A stretch of DNA of 64,000 nt from Limnohabitans planktonicus II-D5 (GCF_001270065.2 NZ_LFYT02000014.1:39819-103818); one strand, 5' to 3'; shown: positions 40,208 through 49,353, counted from the first letter of the stretch. Program-made: numbers and translations. Notes: generated by a model not told the origin, from the letters alone.

Positions 40208-41754
40208 TCTCTCGCTTGTCACCTCGCGCATGCTCCTCAGTGGGCAGGTCACTGCTGATGGGACTGGGTATGTGCCTGTCACTGTGGCTGTCCGGTTGCG
40301 CCACCCCCGCTGGCGTGCCCGCCGCGCCAGCATCCACTGCATCCACCACATCCACGGCAAACTCGCCAACAGCGTTACCGATTGAGACACCTGTTGCGCT
40401 CAATCCACTCGCCACCGAGCGGCCCGTGTTGCTCAAGCCTCAAAGCAACCTGGGCTTGACCCCATCCATAGATATATGGGAAAGAATTCGGCGTGGATTT
40501 GCCATGCCCGACCTGGACAATGACCTGGTGCGCAACCGCGAGCAGTGGTATGCCAGCCGACCGGACTACATGCTGCGCATGACCGAGCGCTCGCGCCCCT
40601 ATTTGTTTCACATTGTCGAAGAGCTGGAGCGGCGCAAAATGCCCACCGAGTTGGCTCTTTTGCCCTTCATCGAATCGGCCTTCAATCCCCAGGCCGTCTC
40701 CAGCGCCAATGCAGCAGGCATGTGGCAATTCATGCCGGCCACGGGCAAGTATTTCGACCTGAAACAAAACCTCTTCAGGGACGACCGGCGCGATGTGCTC
40801 GAATCCACCCGCGCAGCGCTCGACTACTTGCAAAAGCTCTACAACATGTTTGGCGACTGGCACCTGGCCCTGGCCGCCTACAACTGGGGCGAAGGCAGCG
40901 TGGGCCGCGCCCTGGCCCGCAACAAGTCGCAAGGCAAACCCTTGAACTACAGCGACTTGAGCATGCCCAACGAGACACGCTATTACGTGCCCAAACTTCA
41001 GGCCGTGAAAAACATCGTGGCACAGCCTGAAGCCTTCAACGCGCAACTGCCATTGATTCAAAACCACCCCTACTTCAAGAGCGTACCCATCGAGAGGGAC
41101 ATTGATGTGGCGGTGGCCGTCAAACTGGCCAATGTCAGCCTCGAAGTCTTCAAGGCACTGAACCCGTCCATGAAACGCCCCGTCATCCTGGCCGCTGGCA
41201 CGCCGCAACTGTTGCTGCCCTGGGACAACGCCACAGTCTTTGAAAACAACCTGCAAGCCCACGCCAACTTGCCCTTGGCCACCTGGACCGCCTGGCAGGC
41301 CCCGCGCACCATGAAACCTGAGGAAGTGGCGCAGCAACTGGGCATGCCTGTCGATCAGCTGCGCTCAGTCAATGGCATCCCGCCCAAGATGATGGTCAAG
41401 GCAGGCTCTACGCTGCTTGTTCACCGAAAAGGTCCACTTGACAACGACGTGAAGGTTCAGCTGGCCGACAACGGACAGTTGTCCCTGGCACCGGAAATCG
41501 TGCTCAAACGCATTTCTGTCAAAGCGCGCAAAGGCGATTCACTGGCCAGCCTGGCCGCAAGGCATGGTGCCACGGCCGCCAACATGGCCGCATGGAACAA
41601 CCTGAAAATCAACAGCCCCCTGACTGCAGGCCAAGGACTGGACATCCTGGTGCCCTCCCAGGCACCCCGCCGGGTCGCCAAAGCGCCCGGCAAATCTCCC
41701 CAGCGCCAGGCCCCTGCTGCAAAGCGCCAAGCGCCCAACAAAGCCAAACGCTGA
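40204..41754 (+). CDS. mltD: membrane-bound lytic murein transglycosylase D with LysM domain
   Basis: A 516-residue lipoprotein that cleaves glycan strands of peptidoglycan. The signal peptide ends in a lipobox LSGC (lipidated C32). The SLT domain (about 130-270) has the catalytic Glu in LLPFIESAFNPQAVSS, then AAGMWQFMPATGKYF and ALAAYNWGEGSV. A weak LysM-like segment at about 360-400 and a clear LysM near 435-480 (KGDSLASLAARHGATAANM) follow, with a basic tail. It overlaps gloB by 4 nt, the common gloB-mltD arrangement. Confidence 0.95.
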   Translation: MISRLSPRACSSVGRSLLMGLGMCLSLWLSGCATPAGVPAAPASTASTTSTANSPTALPIETPVALNPLATERPVLLKPQSNLGLTPSIDIWERIRRGFAMPDLDNDLVRNREQWYASRPDYMLRMTERSRPYLFHIVEELERRKMPTELALLPFIESAFNPQAVSSANAAGMWQFMPATGKYFDLKQNLFRDDRRDVLESTRAALDYLQKLYNMFGDWHLALAAYNWGEGSVGRALARNKSQGKPLNYSDLSMPNETRYYVPKLQAVKNIVAQPEAFNAQLPLIQNHPYFKSVPIERDIDVAVAVKLANVSLEVFKALNPSMKRPVILAAGTPQLLLPWDNATVFENNLQAHANLPLATWTAWQAPRTMKPEEVAQQLGMPVDQLRSVNGIPPKMMVKAGSTLLVHRKGPLDNDVKVQLADNGQLSLAPEIVLKRISVKARKGDSLASLAARHGATAANMAAWNNLKINSPLTAGQGLDILVPSQAPRRVAKAPGKSPQRQAPAAKRQAPNKAKR

Positions 41755-41796
41755 AGGCTTGCAGCCTTCTGGCTCACGGCAAAAAGCTTGCGCCAA

Positions 41797-42834
41797 TCAG
41801 GCCGCAAATCTGCCTTTGGCCTTGATGGCAAAGGCATTGGTGTGAGCCTGTGGCAATCGCATGGCTTGAACCAGCCCCGGCAAACGTGAATGCGCACGCC
41901 AAGCGTTGAAGACCGATTCCTGCGGAATCACGCCATCCATGGCATACGATTCGCGCAGTTTTTCAAATGCACCCAGGTACAAAGCCCGATCCCCCATCCA
42001 ATGGTATGAGGGCACGGCTTTGAGCAAGTCTGTTGGCCCCGCCGTTTGCAACCATTTGAGGGCATGCACCACGCCGTCCGCCAAGGCCTGAGCCACTGCA
42101 GGCTGCTTTTGCAAAAAATCTGCCTTGGCAAACAAACAGGCACCCGGCACGGCCCCACCCATCACTTTGCGGGTGGACATCAGCGTTCTGGCCTCGCCGA
42201 GCAAACGGATTTCGTTCCCTTGCTCCAGTCCATGCATGACCGGATCAGGGTTGCACAAGGCATCAATGGCACCACTGCGCAAGGACTCCACCGCACCCCA
42301 TGAGGAGCCCACCTCCACAAATGTCACATCCTCGGGCAAGAGGCCGTTTTGCAGCAGCCACTGACAGGCCATCCAATGGGTGCTTGAATCCAATGCCGAA
42401 ACCCCGACGCGAGCCCCTTTGAGCGCCATGACCGAGCGCAAGTCTTTATGTGCCGCCACACCAAAACTGACCTGAGGCGTTCTGCCCAACAAGACAAAGG
42501 CCTGGAAGTTCAGCCCTTTGCCGTGCAGGCCAAACAGGTGCTCAAAAGCCCCGCTCACCACATCGGCCTGCCCCTGAAGTGCGCTGTTGACGGCCTTGGC
42601 GCTCGCCTCGTGCGACTGCCACTCCACCGTCAGTCCCGCCTGCTTGAAATAGCCCAATTGCTCAGCCAGGGTCAGCGGCAACTGGTAAAGACTCTGCCGA
42701 TCGGCCAAAGCCACCGTCACGCGCCCCGGGTTTCGGCTGGGATCGACTGCCGCCAAGCCAGAACGTGCGCCAGCCAGGGCACCCAAAGCCCCCAACAACA
42801 ACACCCGACGATGACTTGCAACTGTAGACAACAT
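41797..42834 (-). CDS. ABC transporter substrate-binding protein, NMT1/SsuA-like (orphan)
   Basis: A 345-residue periplasmic binding protein. The start at ATG 42834 has AGGAG 4 nt upstream. The signal peptide begins SHRRVLLLGALGALAGA, whose Arg pair could direct Tat export. The mature part follows the NitT/TauT pattern: VTVALADRQSLYQLPLTLAEQLGYFKQAGL, then a segment on DVVSGAFEHLFGLHGKG and GARVGVSALDSSTHWMA. No permease or ATPase gene is adjacent, so it must work with components encoded elsewhere or act as a sensor. Ligand unknown. Confidence 0.85.
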   Translation of the reverse strand: MLSTVASHRRVLLLGALGALAGARSGLAAVDPSRNPGRVTVALADRQSLYQLPLTLAEQLGYFKQAGLTVEWQSHEASAKAVNSALQGQADVVSGAFEHLFGLHGKGLNFQAFVLLGRTPQVSFGVAAHKDLRSVMALKGARVGVSALDSSTHWMACQWLLQNGLLPEDVTFVEVGSSWGAVESLRSGAIDALCNPDPVMHGLEQGNEIRLLGEARTLMSTRKVMGGAVPGACLFAKADFLQKQPAVAQALADGVVHALKWLQTAGPTDLLKAVPSYHWMGDRALYLGAFEKLRESYAMDGVIPQESVFNAWRAHSRLPGLVQAMRLPQAHTNAFAIKAKGRFAA

Positions 42835-42959
42835 CCCACTCCTGTGAACATCAACCATTCGATGTCCCAGCATACGAAAAGCCCGGAGGTTGCGCATCGG
42901 GAATGATCCCGAGCGGGTTTCCACGTAATCGATTGCAATTAGGTGAAAAGAGGGAGCGC

Positions 42960-43550
42960 TCAGCGCCGATCGACCAGGGCATGGGCGATGGTGCCCAGGT
43001 CCACATACTCCAGTTCGCTGCCAGCAGGCACCCCGCGCGCCAGGCGCGTGACCCGCAAGCCTTGCTGGCGAATCATCTCCGAGATCACATGGGCTGTGGC
43101 CTCGCCTTCAGCGGTGAAGTTGGTCGCCAATATGACCTCACTCACGACACCGTCCGAGACCCGTTGCTTGAGCTTGGCCAGGCCGATGTCGTGCGGGCCG
43201 ATGCCATCGAGCGGACTGAGTTTGCCCATGAGCACAAAATACAAACCCCGATAAGTGCCCGTGCGCTCAATGGCAGATTGGTCGGCAGGGGTTTCAATCA
43301 CGCACAGCTGCGAGCGGTCACGCGCCGCGTCCTGGCAGGTGTCGCACAAGGGTGCTTCGGTGAAGGTGTGACAGCACTCGCAGTGGCGCACGTTGTCCGC
43401 AGCGTTTTGCAAGGCAGCGGCCAATTGCCGCGCCGTGGCCCGGTCGTTTTGCAGCAACTGAAAGGCCATGCGCTGCGCCGATTTGATACCCACCCCCGGC
43501 AAACCCTTGAGGGCTTGCACCAAAGTGGCTAAGGCGTGTGTATCGGCCAT
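42960..43550 (-). CDS. recR: recombination mediator protein RecR
   Basis: A 196-residue DNA-binding ring protein acting with RecO and RecF to load RecA at gaps. It has the N-terminal helix-hairpin-helix ([17 protein letters not shown]), the zinc finger [16 protein letters not shown] and the Toprim domain with [26 protein letters not shown]. The C-terminal Walker-B-like region ends [18 protein letters not shown]. It lies 17 bp after ybaB in the conserved dnaX-ybaB-recR order. Confidence 0.96.
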   Translation of the reverse strand: MADTHALATLVQALKGLPGVGIKSAQRMAFQLLQNDRATARQLAAALQNAADNVRHCECCHTFTEAPLCDTCQDAARDRSQLCVIETPADQSAIERTGTYRGLYFVLMGKLSPLDGIGPHDIGLAKLKQRVSDGVVSEVILATNFTAEGEATAHVISEMIRQQGLRVTRLARGVPAGSELEYVDLGTIAHALVDRR

Positions 43551-43567
43551 GCGCTGCGCTCTATGCT

Positions 43568-43891
43568 TCAGAAAGGCAGTTTCATGCCGGGGGGCAGACC
43601 GGCGGTGAGCTTGCCCATTTTTTGCTGAGAGACCTCTTCGGCCTGACGCACAGCATCGTTGAAAGCGGCGGCCACCAGGTCTTCGAGCATGTCCTTGTCG
43701 TCGGCCAGCAAGCTGGGGTCGATGGTCACTCGGCGCACACTGTGCTTGCAGGTCATCAGCACCTTGACCATGCCCGAACCCGATTGGCCTTCGACCTCGA
43801 CGAAGGCCAGCTCATCCTGGGCCTTTTTCAAGTTGTCCTGCATGGCCTGGGCTTGTTTCATCAAGCCGGCCAGTTGTCCTTTGTTGAACAT
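43568..43891 (-). CDS. ybaB: nucleoid-associated protein YbaB/EbfC
   Basis: A 107-residue dimeric DNA-binding protein. The sequence [28 protein letters not shown] and the later [20 protein letters not shown] and [17 protein letters not shown] are typical of the family. It lies between dnaX and recR with short gaps (38 and 17 bp), the standard operon. Confidence 0.95.
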   Translation of the reverse strand: MFNKGQLAGLMKQAQAMQDNLKKAQDELAFVEVEGQSGSGMVKVLMTCKHSVRRVTIDPSLLADDKDMLEDLVAAAFNDAVRQAEEVSQQKMGKLTAGLPPGMKLPF

Positions 43892-43929
43892 GGTGTTTCC
43901 TTTGTTGTGAAGTGAAAAAAAAGTCGATG

Positions 43930-46023
43930 TCAGATCACCTTGATGCTGCCGGGCACGATTTTCGCGCCAAAGTCTCGCACCATGGCCAGCACCAGGGGGT
44001 CGTTTTCGATCAATGCGGTGGCCGCCACCATCTTGGCAGCTGCAGCCACGGCCAGACGCCGGGACGGGCTGTCGGTCACAGCACCCTGTTCAATGTTCAA
44101 GCGCAGATCGCCGTGTCCGGCCGCTTGCAGCGCGGCTTGCAAACGCTCGCGGCTGGCCGGGTGATTCAAGGAACTTTGCTCGACGCGCAGCAACCATTGC
44201 GCGCCCTCACGCGCCACCAATTGCGACTGCAGCGCCAACTCACGCACCAAGGCAGTGATGACTTCTTGTGCGATCAGGCCCTGAACCGCCTCAAACCAGG
44301 CATCACCCTGCGGCGTGGGCTCCAGCACGACGGCTGCCGGTTTGGGCACGTCCACACGCGATGAACTGGATGACTCACGCACAGGCAAGACCCGAATTTT
44401 CGGGCCTGGCGTGTGGGACTCTTGACCGGACAAAGACGCCACAAAGCCATCGACGGCTTCTTCGCTGCCAAAGCTGGCCTCATAGTCCGCCACTTCGGGC
44501 ATATCCTCCCAAGGGGGTGGTTCAGACACGTCTGGTGCGGGGGCTCCTGCGGGCTCTCGGGTAGGCCCTGATGCAGGCCTGTGCTGAACCCCGCTGGCAG
44601 TGGACGGCGGCACCAAAGGGGTAGAAACAACAGGAGACATCCCGACGAAAGCCTGGCTGCGGGACGCCGGTGACCGCTCAGTGGGGGGGGTGCTCGCCGC
44701 AGAACCCGTATCACCAGTTCTGGAATTGGGCACGCCAGGCGCAATGTCCTTGGGTGGCTCTGATGCGGGTGGCCTGATCTGCTGTGCAGATGGTGAATTT
44801 GGAAGGGCTGAAGGAGGCTGAACAGCCTGCGAAGGGGGCTTCACAGCCTGCGGCGCAGGCAAAACCGCTTCAGTCAGCGGCTTGACGCTGTTACGCGGAC
44901 TTTTTTTTTCAGCCAACCCCGCCTGGGGTTTGAAAGCCAGCAAGCGCAACAACACCATGGTCAAGGCCGCGTACTCGTCAGGGGCCAATCCCAACTCGGT
45001 GCGTCCATGCAGGCACAGGCTGTAGAGCAATTGGGTTTCTTCGGCGGGCATCAGGTCCGCCAAATCGGCAAGACCCTGCGCGTCAGGGTCATCGCCGTCT
45101 TGCGCCATGCCAGGCACCATCTGCATGACCGCCATGCGCTGCAAGAGCATGGCCATGTCTTCCAAAGTGGCCGCAGCAGAAACACCCTGAAGGCGCAAGG
45201 CATTGACATGCGCCACCACGGTGGCGCCGTCGCCTTCGGCCAGCGAACGAATCAATTGCAGCACATGGCTGCGATCCACACTGCCCAGCATCTGGCGCAC
45301 ACCGGCTTCTTGCAATTGACCATTGCCAAAGGCAATCGCCTGATCAGTCAGGCTCAACGCATCACGCATCGAACCGCGGGCCGCACGCGACAAGAGGCGC
45401 AAAGCCAATGGCTCGGCACTCAACTGCTCAGCCACCAAGACCTGCGTCAGGTGCTCAAAAACCGTCTCGGGCGCCATGGGGCGCAAATTGAACTGTAGGC
45501 AACGCGAGAGCACCGTGACCGGCACTTTTTGCGGATCGGTGGTGGCGAGCACAAATTTCAGATATTCCGGCGGCTCTTCCAGCGTTTTCAACATCGCATT
45601 GAAAGCGGTGTTGGTCAGCATGTGCACCTCATCGATCATGAAGACCTTGAAGCGCCCTTGCACCGGTTTGTACACCGCCTGCTCCAGCAAGCTCTGCACC
45701 TCGTCCACACCCCGGTTCGAAGCGGCGTCGAGTTCGGTGTAATCCACAAAGCGGCCTGAATCAATGTCACGGCAAGCCTGGCAGACGCCGCAGGGTTCAG
45801 CGGTGATGCCGCCTTGACCATCTGCCCCCTGGCAATTGAGCGATTTGGCCAAAATCCGCGACACCGTGGTCTTGCCCACGCCACGGGTGCCGGTGAACAA
45901 ATAGGCATGGTGCAAGCGCTGCTGCACCAAGGCATTGGTGAGAGCCTGCACCACATGCTCTTGCCCCACCATTTCGGTGAAATTGCGGGGGCGGTATTTG
46001 CGCGCGAGGACAAGGTAAGACAT
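43930..46023 (-). CDS. dnaX: DNA polymerase III subunits gamma/tau
   Basis: Clamp-loader ATPase of 697 residues (tau form). The AAA+ domain begins [15 protein letters not shown], with the P-loop GTRGVGKTT at 45-52 (numbering approximate), the zinc cysteines C64, C78, C81 and C84, and sensor motifs in [16 protein letters not shown] and [19 protein letters not shown]. Domain III ends near residue 370. A Pro/Ala-rich linker follows to about 540, then the tau-specific C-terminal domains. An A9 run at codons 372-375 could yield a short gamma form. The open frame extends 13 codons upstream of the chosen ATG, but [12 protein letters not shown] is the normal start. Confidence 0.96.
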   Translation of the reverse strand: MSYLVLARKYRPRNFTEMVGQEHVVQALTNALVQQRLHHAYLFTGTRGVGKTTVSRILAKSLNCQGADGQGGITAEPCGVCQACRDIDSGRFVDYTELDAASNRGVDEVQSLLEQAVYKPVQGRFKVFMIDEVHMLTNTAFNAMLKTLEEPPEYLKFVLATTDPQKVPVTVLSRCLQFNLRPMAPETVFEHLTQVLVAEQLSAEPLALRLLSRAARGSMRDALSLTDQAIAFGNGQLQEAGVRQMLGSVDRSHVLQLIRSLAEGDGATVVAHVNALRLQGVSAAATLEDMAMLLQRMAVMQMVPGMAQDGDDPDAQGLADLADLMPAEETQLLYSLCLHGRTELGLAPDEYAALTMVLLRLLAFKPQAGLAEKKSPRNSVKPLTEAVLPAPQAVKPPSQAVQPPSALPNSPSAQQIRPPASEPPKDIAPGVPNSRTGDTGSAASTPPTERSPASRSQAFVGMSPVVSTPLVPPSTASGVQHRPASGPTREPAGAPAPDVSEPPPWEDMPEVADYEASFGSEEAVDGFVASLSGQESHTPGPKIRVLPVRESSSSSRVDVPKPAAVVLEPTPQGDAWFEAVQGLIAQEVITALVRELALQSQLVAREGAQWLLRVEQSSLNHPASRERLQAALQAAGHGDLRLNIEQGAVTDSPSRRLAVAAAAKMVAATALIENDPLVLAMVRDFGAKIVPGSIKVI
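44901..44910 (-). promoter_or_regulatory. A9 slippery site in dnaX (gamma-producing frameshift candidate)
   Basis: On the minus strand G-A9-G reads gaa aaa aaa agt in frame, giving the slippery heptamer A AAA AAA. A -1 slip gives three more codons (Lys-Ser-Ala) and then TAA, for a product of about 377 residues. A +1 shift also ends soon, at a TGA. The site lies just after clamp-loader domain III, as in E. coli and Thermus dnaX. Confidence 0.65.
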
Positions 46024-46141
46024 CCCGCTGATTCTATCGGGCTGGCAGCCCCCTTCCTTCAACGCGGCACATCAAAGCCAAAGGCTGTCAAGAATAAAAA
46101 GGAAAAGCGGGGAAGCGCACAGAAATCACCCCAAGCTCGCC

Positions 46142-46147
46142 TACAAT
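46142..46147 (+). promoter_or_regulatory. -10 box of the 4.5S RNA gene
   Basis: TACAAT stands 7-8 nt before the predicted 5' end of the SRP RNA. No strong -35 is seen at 17 nt. Confidence 0.6.
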
Positions 46148-46153
46148 CACCCC

Positions 46154-46250
46154 CGACGGGCCTTCCCGCATGGTGAAGCGGCCAACCGGGTCAGGTGGGG
46201 AACCAAGCAGCCCTAACTGTGAATCCAGTGCCGGGGTCAAGGCTCGTCAA
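46154..46250 (+). ncRNA. ffs: 4.5S RNA, signal recognition particle RNA (bacterial small form)
   Basis: About 97 nt. The conserved core is recognisable: GGTCAGG (near 46190), then GGGGAACCAAGCAGCC with the AGCAGCC motif, and GTGCCGGGG closing the SRP domain. The ends pair as GACGGGCCTT (46155-46164) with AAGGCTCGTC (46239-46248), giving a 10-bp terminal helix with one G-U pair. A -10 box sits at the right distance upstream. It lies divergently upstream of dnaX, a location seen in many bacteria. It pairs with Ffh for co-translational membrane targeting. Exact ends are approximate. Confidence 0.88.
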
Positions 46251-46383
46251 CTCCCCCTCCACACACACGCATCCCTTGAACAACGCATCGGGTAATTCAA
46301 GCCTCATGCGGTCTGTGTCTTTCACGAAAAAAACCCGCAGCGTCTTTGAAGACGCACATGCGAGTGATTTAAAAGCTTTTTGA

Positions 46384-46410
46384 AACAGGCATCAGAACGA
46401 TGCCCCTGTT
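46384..46410 (-). terminator. possible terminator of the small unknown gene
   Basis: An imperfect hairpin with 6-bp and 4-bp stems (aacagg and catc with their partners, one 2-nt bulge) lies about 28 bp after the stop. On the minus strand TTTC and a weak A/T stretch follow. The rest of 46251-46438 shows only a small perfect 7-bp hairpin at 46340-46355. Confidence 0.3.
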
Positions 46411-46438
46411 GAACGCGCCTGAATCGGCGTGCTCAAGC

Positions 46439-46732
46439 TCAAGCCATGCGGCGACCCAAGGCCTGGAAGGGCATGGATTTGGATTTGGCAGGCAGCACCT
46501 GCTTGAGCGCTGGAGGCGCGGCTCGCAGCAATTCAGACACAAGTGCGTTGGCGTTGGCATGGGCACCAATGCGGTTGCTTTCAAAGGCCAGACGAGTTTG
46601 CTGCGCCATTTGAGCCACAAAGTTCTGCGGGTAATCACGGACACTGAAACCTCGCAGTGCCATCACTTTCATGAAAGCGTTGGCGGCTTCCTCAACGGCA
46701 CACTGGTATTCTTTGGAAGTATCTGGACTCAT
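46439..46732 (-). CDS. hypothetical protein, 97 residues
   Basis: A small soluble protein with no recognised domain. GAGG about 6 nt before the ATG (46732) supports it as real. The middle is helical in appearance (VEEAANAFMKVMAL, NFVAQMAQQTRLAFESNR) and the end is basic (KSKSMPFQALGRRMA). It has one cysteine and no membrane segment. A competing frame on the plus strand (46400-46810) lacks a ribosome site and a plausible composition. It stands between the SRP RNA and a flavoprotein gene with no operon partner. Confidence 0.7.
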   Translation of the reverse strand: MSPDTSKEYQCAVEEAANAFMKVMALRGFSVRDYPQNFVAQMAQQTRLAFESNRIGAHANANALVSELLRAAPPALKQVLPAKSKSMPFQALGRRMA

Positions 46733-46817
46733 GTCGACCTCGTTGTTGGGATGAAGTTACTCACACATCCACAACGCATGAACCTGTCTGTAGGAATACA
46801 CCATTTGTAGGAAATTG

Positions 46818-48125
46818 TTAAAAATTCAGCAAAACACCCTGCCCCGCCAGCCAACCACTGGCCAGACAAGCCGTGAGCAAATACCCGCCCGTAGGCGCCT
46901 CCCAGTCCAGCATTTCACCCGCGCAATAGACACCAGGACGGGCCAAAAGCATCAAATCCGGGGTCAAATCCTCCATCACAACACCACCGGCCGTGCTGAT
47001 CGCCTCAGCCACGGGTCTCGGACTTTTCAGCGGGACAGCCAGATTTTTCAGCTCAAACGCCAAGGCCTCGGGATTGGCCAAAACCTCCGGAGAACACAAC
47101 TCATGGAGCAGCCCCATCTTGACCCCATCAATGCCCAAACGACTCTTGAGATGACTGGACAAACTGCGACTGCCTCGGGGCCAACGCACCTCTTTCAGGA
47201 CCTGCTCTGCTGATTTTCCGGGCAGCAAATCGAGCAGCAACTGCGCCCGGCCCAGCGCCAAATCATCACGCAGCAAGGCCGAAGCGGCGTAAATCAGACT
47301 GCCCTCCACACCGGTTTCTGTGAATACAAACTCACCTTGTCGCTCAAAACGCGGAGCACCCGCCTGCCCCCCCGTATCCGCCACACGCAGCACCACAGAT
47401 TTGAGTGGATGCCCGGCATAACGCGTGCGAAAGTATTCGGTCCAGCCTTGTCCGTCACGCCCCAGCACATCAAAGCCACAATTGGCAGCACGCAGGGGTG
47501 CCACCGCCACACCTTGCTGCACCAGGGTGTGCAACCAGCCCCCGTCCGAGCCCAAGCGTGGCCAACTGGCACCACCCATGGCCAACACCGTGGCTTTCGC
47601 ACGCACAAGGCAAACACCGCCCTCAGCACCTGTTCGCTCAAACACCAGATGCTCCCCCTCCCAGCCTTGCCAGCGGTGACGCATGTGGAACTGCACCGGC
47701 ACACCCGACGCCGGATGACGCAAGCGGTGCAGCCAGGCGCGAAGCAAGGGGGCTGCCTTCATTTCCTGCGGGAAGACGCGGCCAGAGCTGCCGACAAAGG
47801 TCTCAACGCCCAAGCCCTGAGCCCAATCGCGCACACCTTGAGCATCCATGTGCTCAAGCCATTGGCCGACCTCAGTCTGGCGCGCACCGTATCGCGAGAC
47901 AAAAGCCTGCGGCGCTTCTGAATGGGTGAGATTCAAACCGCCCTTGCCTGCGAGCAAGAATTTACGCCCCACCGAGGGCATGGCGTCAAACAGATGCACC
48001 GACACGCCAGCTTGCGACAGCACTTCAGCCGCCATCAAGCCTGCAGGCCCGCCGCCCACAATGGCCACCGCCACATCCAGCAAAGAAGAATCAGGATGAG
48101 CAAGGCAAGCAGTGGAGAAAGTCAT
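46818..48125 (-). CDS. NAD(P)/FAD-dependent oxidoreductase, HI0933/YhiN family (TIGR03862-like)
   Basis: A flavoprotein of about 435 residues. The N-terminal dinucleotide fold reads VAIVGGGPAGLMAAEVLSQAGV (near residue 20). Other family features are GRKFLLAGKGGLNLTHSE and, near the C-terminus, ISTAGGVVMEDLTPDLMLLARPGVYCAGEMLDWEAPTGGY, which is the FAD-binding finish. The substrate of this family is not established. ATG 48125 is the likely start; an in-frame GTG-type start 13 codons upstream is possible. It is divergent from trxA. Confidence 0.9.
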   Translation of the reverse strand: MTFSTACLAHPDSSLLDVAVAIVGGGPAGLMAAEVLSQAGVSVHLFDAMPSVGRKFLLAGKGGLNLTHSEAPQAFVSRYGARQTEVGQWLEHMDAQGVRDWAQGLGVETFVGSSGRVFPQEMKAAPLLRAWLHRLRHPASGVPVQFHMRHRWQGWEGEHLVFERTGAEGGVCLVRAKATVLAMGGASWPRLGSDGGWLHTLVQQGVAVAPLRAANCGFDVLGRDGQGWTEYFRTRYAGHPLKSVVLRVADTGGQAGAPRFERQGEFVFTETGVEGSLIYAASALLRDDLALGRAQLLLDLLPGKSAEQVLKEVRWPRGSRSLSSHLKSRLGIDGVKMGLLHELCSPEVLANPEALAFELKNLAVPLKSPRPVAEAISTAGGVVMEDLTPDLMLLARPGVYCAGEMLDWEAPTGGYLLTACLASGWLAGQGVLLNF

Positions 48126-48229
48126 GAATTTGTGTATTGGCAATGCGAACGCGACAGGTCGCACAGGCGGGATTCTGTCAAAATAGCCGCAACTTTAGCT
48201 GCATCTTCAATGTTCACAAGGAAAAGTCC

Positions 48230-48562
48230 ATGGCCAGCGATCTCATCAAACACATTACCGACGCCACCTTCGAAGCCGACGTGCTCCAATCGAGCCAACC
48301 CGTGGTGGTCGACTTTTGGGCCGAATGGTGCGGCCCCTGCAAAATGATCGCGCCAATCTTGGACGAAGTTGCAGGCACTTATGACGGCAAACTGCAAGTG
48401 GCCAAAATGAATGTCGATGAAAACCGCGACATTCCCGCCAAATTCGGCATCCGTGGCATTCCCACTCTGATGGTGTTCAAAAATGGCCAACTGGCCGCCA
48501 CCAAAGTCGGTGCCATGAGCAAGTCACAGCTGACGGATTTCATTGATCAGCAATTGGCCTGA
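48230..48562 (+). CDS. trxA: thioredoxin
   Basis: Small dithiol reductase of 110 residues, the usual size. The active site is [10 protein letters not shown] with the CGPC motif, and the cis-Pro loop is [17 protein letters not shown] lies upstream of the ATG at 48230. It supplies electrons to ribonucleotide reductase, PAPS reductase and protein disulfides in the cytosol. A terminator follows. Confidence 0.97.
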   Translation: MASDLIKHITDATFEADVLQSSQPVVVDFWAEWCGPCKMIAPILDEVAGTYDGKLQVAKMNVDENRDIPAKFGIRGIPTLMVFKNGQLAATKVGAMSKSQLTDFIDQQLA

Positions 48563-48600
48563 TCAAAGCTGCCCAATTGACTGGGCAGCCCATCAAAAAA

Positions 48601-48626
48601 ACCGGACCTTTGAGTCCGGTTTTTTT
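48601..48626 (+). terminator. terminator of trxA
   Basis: ACCGGAC and GTCCGGT form a 7-bp stem with a 6-nt loop, preceded by A6 and followed by T7. It is about 38 bp after the stop. Confidence 0.9.
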
Positions 48627-48694
48627 ATGCTTTTCACCTGAGCGTTCACCCTCATCCTTCATGTCGAAACAAGCCCGGAAAACCATCCCGACCC

Positions 48695-48944
48695 CGTCAT
48701 TGCGAGCCAAGCGTGGCAAGCCACCTGAGCTTCGTCATTGCGAGCCAGGCGTGGCAAGCCAGTCTCTGTGGTCGAACCAGCGCTACAGCCTCTTACGCCG
48801 CCACAACTGGATTGCCGCGTCGCAAGCTCCTCGCAATGACAAGCCACCGATTCGTCATTGCGAGCCAGGCGTGGCAATCCAGTCTCTGTGGTCGAACCGG
48901 CGCTACAGCCTCTTGCGCCACCACAACTGGATTGCCGCGTCGCA
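48695..48944. repeat. tandem palindromic (MITE/REP-like) repeats in a 395-bp gene-free gap
   Basis: The segment cgtcattgcgagcc begins three times, at 48695, 48733 and 48853. The first copy is only about 38 bp. The second (48733-48840) is complete: it opens cgtcattgcgag and closes with the inverted ctcgcaatgac, and has an inner palindrome of the type ggcaatccag / ctggattgcc. The third (48853-48944) matches the second over 92 bp with four differences and loses its closing arm. This is a dispersed, strongly self-complementary element of a kind known from many bacterial genomes. The gap (48563-48957) also holds the trxA terminator but no convincing gene. Confidence 0.85.
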
Positions 48945-48957
48945 CAGTGATCACCAC

Positions 48958-49353
48958 TCAAGACTGTGATTTGGACGATCCTTGGTACAGCCAGAGCAAG
49001 ACCAGAAAATACACAGCAAAGAACCCCGTTTGCAACCAGTAAATCAATGTGCCTTGGCCTTTTAAAACACTCTCCAAATCCGATGAGATGTTCACAAACG
49101 ACAGGCCCAACACGGTCACGGCCAATGCAAACAAAGCCATGGGAACAACTTGAATATGTCGAATTGCCGCATAAAACAAACTCGCATACGCCAGCACTGA
49201 AAAAGAAATGATCTTGTCCTGGTAAGCGTAGAAAGGGGTATCGTAGTAAACGAACAACAGCGGGTATTTCAGACCCATGAAGTGGGCTGCAGCCATCAAG
49301 CAAAAATAAACGACACCCACACCCAGCATATAGCGAAGCCATTGAGCTTTCAT
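48958..49353 (-). CDS. small four-helix membrane protein of unknown function
   Basis: A 131-residue protein with four hydrophobic segments (about 5-25, 50-68, 75-95 and 105-125) and little soluble sequence. GGAG lies 8 nt before the ATG at 49353. I do not recognise the family. It stands alone, divergent from the GlxA-type regulator with a 142-bp gap, and its 3' end abuts the palindromic repeat patch. Confidence 0.72.
   Translation of the reverse strand: MKAQWLRYMLGVGVVYFCLMAAAHFMGLKYPLLFVYYDTPFYAYQDKIISFSVLAYASLFYAAIRHIQVVPMALFALAVTVLGLSFVNISSDLESVLKGQGTLIYWLQTGFFAVYFLVLLWLYQGSSKSQS

Noticed and set aside
41753..41769. Hairpin after mltD as terminator
   Set aside because: A 7-bp stem is present, but no T-run follows in either direction; left unlisted.
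46400..46810. Plus-strand open frame opposite the 97-residue gene
   Set aside because: No ribosome site and poor composition; the minus-strand frame has GAGG at the right distance.
48695..48944. Direct repeats as a possible CRISPR array
   Set aside because: Units are about 108 bp with internal palindromes and variable spacing, not short regular repeats with unique spacers; no cas genes.
48577..48969. Open frame of about 130 codons across the repeat patch
   Set aside because: It runs through duplicated palindromic DNA, has repeated peptide segments that follow from the DNA repeats, and lacks a ribosome site.
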